A DNA stretch of 64,000 nt, from NCBI GenBank assembly GCA_021613335.1, contig JAJTWR010000374.1, forward strand, positions 1 through 64,000, in the 5' to 3' direction. How positions within the stretch are numbered: position 1 is the stretch's first letter; every line of letters starts with the position of its first letter. Shown here piece by piece: positions 1 to 11,336 of the stretch. The position numbers and the translations under genes were made by a program. The notes beneath the pieces were generated by a model, which worked only from the letters and a program-made list of their open reading frames with translations, was not told the DNA's origin and searched no databases. Origin of the DNA: Whitmania pigra (lineage: Eukaryota > Annelida > Clitellata > Hirudinida > Haemopidae).

Positions 1-1270
1 AAATGGTTCTCAAATTCTCTCGATTACAATTTGTATTACTTGTTTAAGCAGTCAGGAAAGAGTCTTATAAGAATGAAAGTGTTTTTTTCCAATTAAACCG
101 TAATCCCACCATAATAAATTAATTTCCGTTGCAACATGCATTTAATTTAACCTAACCCTAATCCAAACCCTAACCCTAAAATTGTTAACCCTAACCATCG
201 TTTTGGAATGCTCTTAGAAGACACAGAAAGCGTCTAAGCCTAAGCAAATATCGTTTTATTGAAATTTCTAATATATGATTTATCTTGAAAAACTTGTGGT
301 TTTCTCAAATGGTTCTCAAATTCTCTCGATTACAATTTGTATTACTTGTTTAAGCAGTCAGGAAAGAGTCTTATAAGAATGAAAGTGTTTTTTTCCAATT
401 AAACCGTAATCCCACCATAATAAATTAATTTCCGTTGCAACATGCATTTAATTTAACCTAACCCTAATCCAAACCCTAACCCTAAAATTGTTAACCCTAA
501 CCATCGTTTTGGAATGCTCTTAGAAGACACAGAAAGCGTCTAAGCCTAAGCAAATATCGTTTTATTGAAATTTCTAATATAGGATTTATCTTGAAAAACT
601 TGTGGTTTTCTCAAATGGTTCTCAAATTCTCTCGATTACAATTGTATTACTTGTTTAAGCAGTCAGGAAAGAGTCTTATAAGAATGAAAGTGTTTTTTTC
701 CAATTAAACCGTAATCCCACCATAATAAATTAATTTCCGTTGCAACATGCATTTAATTTAACCTAACCCTAATCCAAACCCTAACCCTAAAATTGTTAAC
801 CCTAACCATCGTTTTGGAATGCTCTTAGAAGACACAGAAAGCGTCTAAGCCTAAGCAAATATCGTTTTATTGAAATTTCTAATATAGGATTTATCTTGAA
901 AAACTTGTGGTTTTCTCAAATGGTTCTCAAATTCTCTCGATTACAATTTGTATTACTTGTTTAAGCAGTCAGGAAAGAGTCTTATAAGAATGAAAGTGTT
1001 TTTTTCCAATTAAACCGTAATCCCACCATAATAAATTAATTTCCGTTGCAACATGCATTTAATTTAACCTAACCCTAATCCAAACCCTAACCCTAAAATT
1101 GTTAACCCTAACCATCGTTTTGGAATGCTCTTAGAAGACACAGAAAGCGTCTAAGCCTAAGCAAATATCGTTTTATTGAAATTACTAGAGCGATAATATA
1201 TGATTTATCTTGAAAAACTTGTGGTTTTCTCAAATGGTTCTCAAATTCTCTCGGTTTTACTTGTTTAAGC
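1..1270. repeat. Subtelomeric tandem satellite, 306-bp unit, about 4.1 copies
   Basis: The same sequence restarts at 1, 307, 613, 918 and 1232, giving units of 306, 306, 305 and 314 bp and a short partial fifth copy ending near 1270. Copies are nearly identical. Differences include one missing T near 643, a T/G change around 580, and a short insertion near 1190 in the fourth copy. Each unit carries several degenerate telomere repeats (CCTAACCCTAA and ACCCTAACCCTAA) within about 60 bp. The C-rich strand is on top, as expected close to the left end of a chromosome with TTAGGG telomeres. No open frame spans the repeat, and I see no protein in it. Confidence 0.95.
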
Positions 1271-2416
1271 CAACCAATAATGAGACCCAATAATGAGACG
1301 CCCCCTATTTGTTCAAATTGGACGACAGTCTTAGGGATCTGATTGGCTTGAACATTGTACGTAAATATTGAATTTTTCCGTTTTCAAACGTGTTGCAGTA
1401 CAACCAGGAACGGCTTTGAAATTGAGCAGGTGGTCCTGTTGTTCGACGGACGTCAATATAACCACCTACCTACCAACGTTTTTATTCGGTGTGCGTCCTA
1501 ATCATCTAGCTATGCAATAAAATGTTAATAAGATGCTAATAAAACATTTTTTTCGTTTTCATTCTACCTTTGTACGAATATTGAATATATCAAAGGCCTA
1601 AACGAAAGTTAGGGTTTGGGTGTTTGTAGGTGTATTTTGATCGAGAACAAAGTAAGTTCGATTAAGACTACAGGAGTTACTGATTAGTATTATTTCTAAG
1701 AAGCTACATATGAGACGACCTTTGTCCTCTCTAATTCACCCTAACCCTAGTGTTCTAAGCATATTACATATTTAATTCATAACACAACGTCTCGTTGCTA
1801 CGGCAAATTAGAGTGCCCAATTAAGTAGCGTCGAGGACCATAGTCTGGCGACTTTCATAAGCAATCTTTGCATAACCAAAACCTTAACAACTAACGCAAA
1901 CACATTATGTGATGTGTTTTTTTTTAAGTTAAACGAAATTATATACATAGTAATTCTTGACATTGATAAACAATGGAAGTAACAATCAGGCACAAATGAA
2001 GGCACTAGGGTAAAAACACGAAGAAAGTACAGAAATGCATCCTGCTGAAAAACATAAATACATTGCATAAATTATAGAATGAAGATTGTGATTACAAGGA
2101 GTTATATAGCATATGTAGATACCACAAGCTCACAGAATTCTTTTCAATAGTATTTTAAGCATCATGTGATCATAAAAATAAATTCAAAGCTCTAAAAAAA
2201 AAATAAAGAATCATATATTCGTTCAATAATGGCCGATTGAACAACTGAGTTCATTAAGCCAATTAACAATTCTACAGAAAAGTATCTGATTGCAGAGCAT
2301 CATAAACTTGCTTAATTTGTTAAAGTAAGGTAATATCCCAAAGGCAATGACGGTGATAACAAATTTTAAATAATGCCAAACAAATATTATCTCAAAGGAA
2401 ATTGCAGTGACTGGAA
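1271..2416. other. Intergenic, no gene seen
   Basis: AT-rich DNA between the satellite and the 3' end of the SNAP25-like gene. The short open frames here show no recognisable protein. An isolated telomere-like CACCCTAACCCTAG lies near 1738-1751 and a reversed-strand relative (TTAGGGTTTGGG) near 1609-1620, so degenerate telomeric motifs extend past the satellite. The part next to 2416 is probably 3' UTR of the minus-strand gene. Confidence 0.6.
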
Positions 2417-4753
2417 TCAACTTTTAAGCATTTTATTGGCACGATTGTTTGCATTCTGCACTTTATCATCCAGAGTGGTGGCCTAGAAATCAAATAAATG
2501 ATTATTCTTACTGTTAACAAAACATGTAGTTCAAAAATGTCCAAAGCATCTTACATAAAAAAATGTCTTTAAAATATTTAAGAATATCGACTCACCTGTT
2601 GATTAATTCTGTCAAGCTGCTTGTTTTGAGAGCCAATTTCACTCTGCATGTCAATAGCCATGTTCTTGAGATTACCGATGATACCGCTCACTTCTGACAG
2701 ATTTTGTTCCATCTCATCTTCTCTTGAGTCATTTGTTATCCTGAAATCACAAATGGTTAGACTTGGTTCAGTTTTATTTATTGCAATTCCACTGATATAC
2801 TGAATCTAAAGTGATAAATATCATTATTATCTAAAATGTTTCTTGAACATGTTCAAAATCATATAAGCTAATCAATAGCAAAACTTAATAGAGGGATGAA
2901 CACTTTTCTCGAACCTTCAATTTTTAAAAACACCATAATATGAATGTATAAACAAAATTCATAAACAATAATTACCAGTAAAATACAATCTATACACTAA
3001 AATTTATTACCTTAAAAAAATATTGGATTACTTTGTTATTGATTGTGATCGATTCAGCTCATAAACAAAGTCGTGGTAAAGTATAATGATTAAACAATAA
3101 AAGTATTAACTTGACTTTGTTTTCTCACAACTGCCTGCAACTACTTAAACTGTTATAAAATATTTAATAACATATTCAATGATTATCAATTTGACCTTTT
3201 GATGAAAGGTCCCTGACTTTGAGTTATTTCTCCATGAAGTCCAGCTTTTGGTACCTCTGTACATACGTTTCCATCTTCTACCGCTTTCCATCTGACCTCC
3301 TCCACCTTCACCCTTTTCCCCCTAAAATATTTGTTGTAATCACCATCTCAGCATTAACAAGTATCATTACATGTACAATTACATTTTATGAGGCAATCCT
3401 ATTTTGGGATTAGAGACATTACAGCATTGGGTTGAGATACATTAATCAAAAGTAAGTCAACATGTCATCGGTCTAAGGGCATAGTTTTATTATTGGAACT
3501 TCTACATTTTGTGATATAATGAACTAAACTTTTGACTTGAAATTATACTTTTCATAATTAATAACCTAATGCAAGTTTATATAAAGGCTTTCAATATTAT
3601 GATAGTGCAATGATAACAAAGTTATTTATTTACAATATCAAAATCCTCTCCCTTCAACGCATTCAAAACAAGTTAGCTAAACTTGTTCTCCTTGACCCTA
3701 ATCTTACTAGCTCTGAGCACTATTATAATAATAGTTCATTTGTATGACGCCTTAAGCAGAGGCGGGGTTAGGGTTAGGGGCCATACAAATGAACTATTAT
3801 TATTATTGTTATTATTATTAAAAGAAAGGCAAAAATCAAGATCCACCTATTCCATGGGAGAACACACAATCCACAACACTTTTCTAAATCCCTAAGATTT
3901 CGTTCAGCCTGCCTCATATCTTCATTGATCTGTGTCATTCCATGCTCTATTCTCTCCAGCTTTTCTGCAGTCCAAAATTTAAAATTTATTTACACATTTT
4001 CTTCATTATTCTGAATTAAATGAATAATTTGCAACAATACAATGACTCAAACCATAATATTAAAAAGCATTATCAGATTGCTATGCAAACTAAAATTAAA
4101 AAAGCTGTCAAAACTTAAAAAAAAAATTTTTAACAGAAAATTGGTTTTCGTCTTATTTCAGAAACCAGATATTTATAATGGAGCTACTTTTTCAGGTTGT
4201 ATAATAAAAATCAATCAATAAGGCAAATAATTAAATGGATAATATAGAAATTACTAAAAATTATGCAACTGCAGGATTTAAAGTTAAAGCACCTCACCTC
4301 CTTGCTCACTCAACATTCCTAACGTTTTTGCCCCAGCATCTTGACTCTAGAAAACAAAATTAAAAGCTTCTACAACCATAACAAAAGATGATTTTTTGGT
4401 AATTAAACATGAAATGCCATTTCTCCTCCTTGACTTGAAAACAAGCTTAGTCTTAATAAGATTACACAAAATAACCAACAGCAAATGGTAAGATATCCAA
4501 GCTAACTAATGAATTCTGTAATCAAACTTTACAATTTTATCATATTCACATTACCTCTTCGCACATATTGAGCATTCTTCTGGTACTTTCTAAAGACTGA
4601 AACAAATGTGATAAAAGCATTAGCAGAAAGCTTAAATAGTAAACATCAAACGTATTCAAATATTTTTTATAAACTGTTCACCTCATCAGTCTTTTCGTTC
4701 ATCTGTCGTTGAAGTTCAAACAGCTCACTTTTCATATCTGATCCGTTTGCCAT
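2417..4753 (-). CDS. SNAP25: SNAP-25/SNAP-23 type Qbc-SNARE
   Basis: Plasma-membrane t-SNARE that pairs with syntaxin and synaptobrevin in vesicle fusion. Seven exons join without a break: 4682-4753, 4555-4596, 4298-4346, 3847-3964, 3196-3321, 2596-2740 and 2417-2482, giving 205 aa against 206 in human SNAP-25. The first SNARE helix contains [12 protein letters not shown] and [14 protein letters not shown]. The second contains EVSGIIGNL and [15 protein letters not shown]. The two ionic-layer glutamines fall at Q53 and Q174, the same numbers as in the human protein. The linker has CCGLC (C84, C85, C88), the usual palmitoylation cluster but with fewer cysteines than vertebrate SNAP-25, followed by a divergent linker ending in GPFIKRITND. 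The start is the only ATG that opens the conserved N-terminal helix. SNAP25 versus SNAP23 assignment is not resolved. Confidence 0.95.
3725..3830. repeat. Inverted pair of LINE-like 3' tails around a TTAGGG core, in SNAP25 intron 4
   Basis: A 22-bp arm at 3725-3746 is repeated in perfect inverted orientation at 3782-3803. Between them lies GGGGTTAGGGTTAGGGG (3764-3780). Read on the minus strand, the left arm plus neighbouring bases (CGCCTC..TTAAGGCG then the arm) resembles the 3' end of the LINE fragment near 50.1 kb. The right arm continues into an ATT-rich tail (3794-3820). This looks like two truncated retroelement tails head to head. It sits about 15 bp from the exon 4 donor of the SNAP25-like gene. 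Confidence 0.7.
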
Positions 4754-6004
4754 TTTGTAAAAATGTCTATATCCAAGTGAATCTGCAAATATCAGATGCC
4801 GTGGCTGTGTATAATATCGCCAACAATGACAAAGCTGCTAAATTATTTCTGAATCATTTATACGGATCACATCTAAAAATAAAATAAAATAAAATCTACG
4901 CGGAACGCAGGATTAGAGACTCTTCGAAAAACAAACGCTAAGTTAAGGAAATAAACCCAATATACGAAAACGCACGTATAAACAAACAGCCACGCCCTCT
5001 CAACGCAAGCTAGTGGGAAGATAAGACATGCGGACATTGAAACATAACAATTACTTGTACCTAGTTAAGAAAACGGAAGTCTCAGTAAAACGATTCCTTA
5101 TTTTCAGTTTTTAATAGCAATTTTATCTTAGATTTACATTAAATATATTTATGTCATTCACAAAGTGTTAATGACGAGTCCTACTACGATCCTAGTAGAG
5201 TATGTTCCAACTTCAAGACCACGTCAAACGAAGCAAAGAAGCCAATGAAAGAAATTGTATGATGAGGTGGATGAGCAAGAAAGTCAGATTGGATTCTGCT
5301 AGCTCTTTAGTTTTGGGTCAAGCTATGGACGACGAAGATGCTTCCGAGAATGCACCTAAATTCAAAAATGAAAAATTTGGTCCGTCGTTTTGATCTGGAA
5401 GCAGGTAGTCACTGATGCCGGATCAGTTTCGGACTGATGTTAACCTCAAAATACGATAAGTATTCGTAGTTCGCAAAAGTGTCAAATGGATGTGTTTGTG
5501 ACATCAGTTAATCAAAAATTAAGATTGCAGATTGATACAAATCTTATATGTTGAATAAAAAAATGTTTTTGTTATTGAAATTGACTTTCTGTAATTTACA
5601 TTTTATTGAAATGTCTTTAAAATTTTGGATAACAATATGATAATGCTAAATTTGAGCACCTGAAATGAGTAGTGTCCCTGATGATTGCCTTATTTCGAAG
5701 GTGGCAAGGCTAAGGCTAATTAAATAAGTTAAATAAATTAAATAAGTGACATAAGCAAACTTTTAAAAATATTTTCGTCTGTAATTCAAATAAGTTACAA
5801 AGTAATAACAAAACTATACAATTACTTATACTAAAACATTTTAAAAGTGGTCATAATAATTCTAAATATTTTAAAAGTGTCTTGCGAGGCGCGACGCTGT
5901 TGAGCCAACAGATAGAGTACTCGTTGCTGCGTCGATTTTACAGATTTTATTAATGTAATATTTTATTTGTGTTCTTCAAATCGTACGGAACGCAGCTTGT
6001 TGTC
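4754..6004. other. Divergent intergenic region, SNAP25-like / SRBD1
   Basis: The 1.25 kb between the start codons of two divergently read genes presumably holds both promoters and 5' UTRs. No clear promoter element can be assigned. It contains a 63-codon plus-strand open frame (5202-5393) with somewhat coding-like composition and an acidic C-terminus (AMDDEDASENAPKFK). No family is recognised and no splice partner was found, so it is left uncalled. Confidence 0.5.
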
Positions 6005-9000
6005 ATGGATAAGTATGTGTTTCTAATGACATTTATATGCGTTATATTTGAATATACATTATATGTTGGTTTCTTACAGAAAGATTTTGTGGAAATTAGA
6101 CGAGGAAGTGGCCAAGCAGCTTAATTGCAAAAGGATTGTGGCTAGTAATGTTGTTAAGTGAGTAAAATTTCCAGTTAAGTCCGCACGGTAATGTTTGTTT
6201 TTGCTAATTCCCCCAGCACATTAAATTTGTGTAAAACTAATTTCTTGATGATGGACTTAGCTGGTCTTAGACTGCTCATAAAAATCTTTTGATGCAATGG
6301 ACATTAATATCATAAGAACATTAACGTTCCTGAAGAAACTAAATAAAAGCTACACCATAACAGTTTATTTTTGTTAATTGCAGTCTTTTGGAGAAAGGCA
6401 ATAGTGTTCCCTTCATAGCAAGATATAGGAGAGACCTGACCGAGTGCATGGAACCAGAAAAAATCAGAGAAGTCAAGGAAAAAATGGAGGAATTGAAGTT
6501 AGCAAAAGAATTTATTTATTTGCCATTTGTTCATATTTACCGAAACTAATAAATCCCATTCAAATTATAAAGTTTATTCATTGAAATGCTCTATTTGTCT
6601 CTTTGGAGTTTAAATTTAATTACCTTCTAAATAAGCTAGTAAAGTTTAAAATCCTGATCAGGTCCAAGCTATAAGAATTTCTTTATTTTATTATGTCAAG
6701 ATTGTTTTGAAGTAATGTTTGAAAACATTGAACTTAGTGTTGTAATAACTCATTATCAGGGAAGCTGAAAACCTAGCTCTGAAAGCAATCAAAATTATGA
6801 CAAAGTCAGGGAAAATTAACCCTGGTTATGAAAGATCCATTTTGACTATTACAGATTCTTCTATTCTTAAAGATCTGGTTTGTAATTTTTTTAATAATTA
6901 ATGCTAATTTTGGATGCTTATTAACAAGTATTTTTTCATATTTATTTGTAATTGTATAAATGAGCATTAGTTACATATATCAAGAATCAGGTTGTAGCTG
7001 TAGTAAGGATATCCTAAAAGTTTTTCAAAGTATCATGTTATTTGGTAACTTAAATTTTTAATTAAATATTGCTTTGTTATTCCAAGGTTTGATATAAAGT
7101 AGCTACATTACTTATTATATATAAAATTAAATAATTTCAGTTATTACTCATCTGCATCATTCTATGTCTATTATAGCCTTTATGACTTTTTGACATTCAG
7201 GTTGGATGAATGGTCCACGCCGCATAGGGCCATAAGAGCAATCGTTATGTGTTCGTAACGGGTGGGGGCACTATGTAAATGATGGGTCGATTAAAAAAGT
7301 GCCTTCATATCATACCTGGGTACATAAGGCACCCAACAAGTGTATAAGTACAAATTACAAATGACTATAAATATTTATTGATGGTCATTCATGACCCTTA
7401 TTTTTGTTGAAACAAAATATGATTAACAAATAAATATGATTTATTATTTGTGCTCTTTTACAAATAAGGTTTCATCCTTGAAGCCCGAAGGACGGAAAAG
7501 CAAATTCAAAGCAGCCCTCGATCTTCCGGGTCTTGCAGAACTGGCTGGCCAAGTTCTTAACTCTCGGCCATTGAATATAGATTTGCTTGTTCGAGCACAG
7601 GTCAAAGGTTATTTGTTATGTTGCTTTGAGTCGTTCAGAGACTTTATTTTGAAACTATTGCAATATTTGTTAGATGCGACAATCCCACATTGTCTTTCCA
7701 TAATTATAAATAACATATTATTAATTAATTGGGTAATGATACTTAAAGTCAGTTTGAAATTATTTTTATTATTTTTTTGTAATTAATAAATAAAATTAAT
7801 ATTAATTCTTTTGCCTCAATGCAATACTTTAAATAAAATAGAGTGTCTAATTATTTGGCGATTTTGTTTGAAAGATGATGTCTCAGGCTTTATTTTTATT
7901 TGTATTAGTGGCTTCATGCAAAATAACTCAAACAAACGAACAAAAATTTAAAAATTGCTGTTACAATGTTTGTATTAATAAAGCTTTGATTTTAAATTGT
8001 TACTTATTTTTAATTTAAGGTTTATCAAACTATGAAGAAGCTTTAGAGAATTTCTTGTATGTGTTGGCAGACATAATTTCAAAGAAGGAGGAAGCTTTGG
8101 ATTTTGTGATTAAGAAGTAATTATTAATTATTCGTTTACTTATTTGCTAAAAAGGTTATGTCTACGGACCGTACGGTAATGGCAATAGACATTATGTGCC
8201 ACAAGCGCCTTTGGAAATGATTAACAAAAAACTTCTCCGATGTTATCTATTTGATGATGTAGAAGTTAACCACATTTATACATTTACCAATAAGCAAAAC
8301 AAGAAGGAAAGCACATGTGAGTGTAGATATGCCAAATTCAATTACTTACATTTGAGATGAAAAGACAGATAAATTTCATTAAGCAAACTTTAAAATACTT
8401 GTTAGAGATGAGCAGACTATATAAGCAAGCAAAATGCTCCATTTGATGTTAAGGAACTTTTTATTACATCGAGAAGCAAATCTTTCATTGGATTTATGTT
8501 CATTGTTATATCTGGATTGAAATATGCATAATGTTGATTGGTTTGTGAAAGCAATTATGCCAAATAATTATATTTAAGAAATGTTGCCGAATCAAAAGTT
8601 TATTTAAATGGTTTTTGATAAATAAAATTCTGAGCATATTTTGTTATATGAGTAAATTGGAAATATATATTATATTATATTATAATTTCTGCTTGATGAA
8701 GATTTACCTGGGAGAGTTCAGAATTGGCTAATTAATTAAATTATTTTGACTTTAGATGCAAGGAGACCAATAGGGTTTTTGTGATTTCTAAGAAAATAAA
8801 CTCCAAAAAAGTTGTAAAGCAAGGGGATGTGGAGAAGTTCAAAGAATACTTTGATTTCAGAATTCCGATGGTTAACATCAAACCTTACAAGGTCTTGCAT
8901 ATTTTACGTTATACGTTTATATCCTTGTTTAGTGCTGCAGGTACTGGTGCTATGGCTTGATATTTTCCAAGCATCAAATAGTTTATTTATAATTGATGTA

Positions 9001-11296
9001 ATAAGTAATATTCTTACAATTAATTATTAACAAAAATTATCGCACCAATAACATCAGTATCTGGCAATGAAAAGGGGAGAGAGTCTGAAAATTCTCAAGA
9101 CAAGCCTTGAACTGGAGAAATCCATGGAGGGGGAATTTGTGAAAATAATTGAGAAAAGGCTACAAAGTCTGCATAAGACCTGCTTGGATCTTGTCAGGAA
9201 AGCTTCAATAATTGCTTATGAGAAGATTGTGATGCCTCAGATTCTTGCCAAGCTTCGGTGGGTTTCAAAATAATTATGGGGAGATGTAGCAACAAACAAT
9301 TATTTCCATTTAAAAATTTAGTTTCAAGTAAATACATGTGCTTATGAGAGAGAATAGTTAATTGCATTGTTTCGATTGTATTGTATTTGTAAAAATACAA
9401 TTAAAATAAAAAGTTGGCTGAAGTGATAATGTTGAATTAATGATAATCTGGTTGTGTGGTCCAAAACTGTTAATGGCACTGATTGAATATTTGTTATAGC
9501 AATGATCTCAGGAAGGTTTCAGAAGATGCTTCTGTGAAAGTATTTTGCACAAACCTTAAACATCTGCTGCTGACATCACCAGTGAGAAACAGGCACATTT
9601 TGGGAGTTGACCCAGGCTACAGAAATGGATGTAAATTTGCTCTCATAGGTCCATCAGGTATGACACTAATTGTGATAAATTTGTGTTTCTAATAAATGTA
9701 ATAGGCTAATAATTGTTTCTGAATGTGTTGGTTGTGATTACTATTTAATGTAACTTATTTATTAACTTTTTTATTATGTTATTAATTGCTTCTAATGTAT
9801 ACAACTATTAGCATCATCAGTTTGCAATGCCCTTGCTATTAAATGTGATATCAATAATTGTTTTTAATATTATGGTTTAATTACATTTGTACTTGTATTT
9901 ATTTTGATCAATTGTTTTTTAATGTCTTAGCTGAAGTATTAGAAACTGGAGTTTTATATATCTCACATGAAGTTTCCAGAACTCCTTCTAGTGAATTCAT
10001 TAAGATCAAAAGTATTCTTTTAAAGCACAGGTAGATTTAATGAATGTTTGCTGATTAACATTGTCAATTACCCAAACAAATTTAAAAAATTACACAAACT
10101 TTTTTTTGATAAAAATTGATAATAAGCTGCTAATTCTCAGATGTGAGATCATTGCCATTGGTAATGGCACTGGATGCAGACAGGCTGAAAAGTTTTTCTC
10201 AATGCATAACAAGCTTGAGTCATTCAAGCCACTCAAGATCATGTACAGGTACCATCACAATTATAAGTACAATTTGGTACCGTTATATTGCATTGTACCA
10301 TTTCGTATCTTTAGACTGATTGATATTATTATGTAGCTGTTGGGTAATATTATTGTGTAAGCAGGTAGACATTTGACATATTGGTTGAGTGATGTAATGT
10401 GCTTAATTTGTACAGTGTCAGAGGTGCTTTTATTCAATCATTTACAAAGAAAAATTGAAATTATTATAATTAATTGTTTCAATCAAAACTTCATGTAATC
10501 TATGTGTAAAAAACTATTCAATTAATTTTCATTAGCTTAGATATTTTTAAATACTATGGACAATGCCAATGGCTTTTATTTAGTTGTAAAATATGATGAC
10601 ACAAATTATTACCGTTATTTTTTACAGCATAATCTTTGAGAATGGTGCCTCAGAATACAGCGTCTCCGATCTTGCCACAAAAGAACTTCCTGAGTTTGAG
10701 GTTACCCTCAGAGGAGCTGGTTTGTTTTTTTACATAAGTTCTCAAAAATTGATTTCTTTAATAGTATGCAGAATTATTTATAGTTAGGGATTTCTTTAAG
10801 ATTTTTACAATGCCGTTGGAATTTATTTTTCTTGGACCTTACATAACATATAGAATTATTTGGTAAATGATAAATTTGATTAATTGTTCACGGTACAGTT
10901 CCTTGCTAAATAAAGTAACGACATATAAATTTTTTTTAAGTCTCCATTGCTCGGAGACTGCAGGATCCATTGGCTGAGATGATTAAAATTGAACCTAAGC
11001 ATCTGGGAATAGGGATGTATCAGGTGATAATATAGTGATAATTCCTTGAACAAGATATGCAATTTGATCTCTTTTCAGCATGACATTTCTGAGAAAAAGT
11101 TGAAAGTATCATTAGATGGTGTGGTTGAGGATTGTGTCAGTCTGGTGGGAGTGGATATCAATTCATGCAATGAACATATATTACAGTAGGAGATATCACT
11201 TGTATAGACTAATTATTTAATGCCATTTTCTTTGTAAAATGTTGTGCCTTAGTTTCCCATTGCTAGCAAGGGATAATAATAATAATAATAATAATA

Positions 11297-11336
<40 letters not shown>

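Noticed and set aside
1..1231. Repeats at regular spacing, considered as a CRISPR-like array
   Set aside because: The repeated unit is the full 306 bp with no unique spacers, and the genome is eukaryotic. It is an ordinary satellite.
5202..5393. 63-codon plus-strand ORF between SNAP25-like and SRBD1
   Set aside because: Composition is mildly protein-like, but there is no recognisable family, no splice partner and no clear transcript context.
7601..7606. GTCAAA as the donor of SRBD1 exon 5
   Set aside because: Using it breaks the frame into exon 6. The donor at 7608 restores it and adds the conserved QVKGLS junction.
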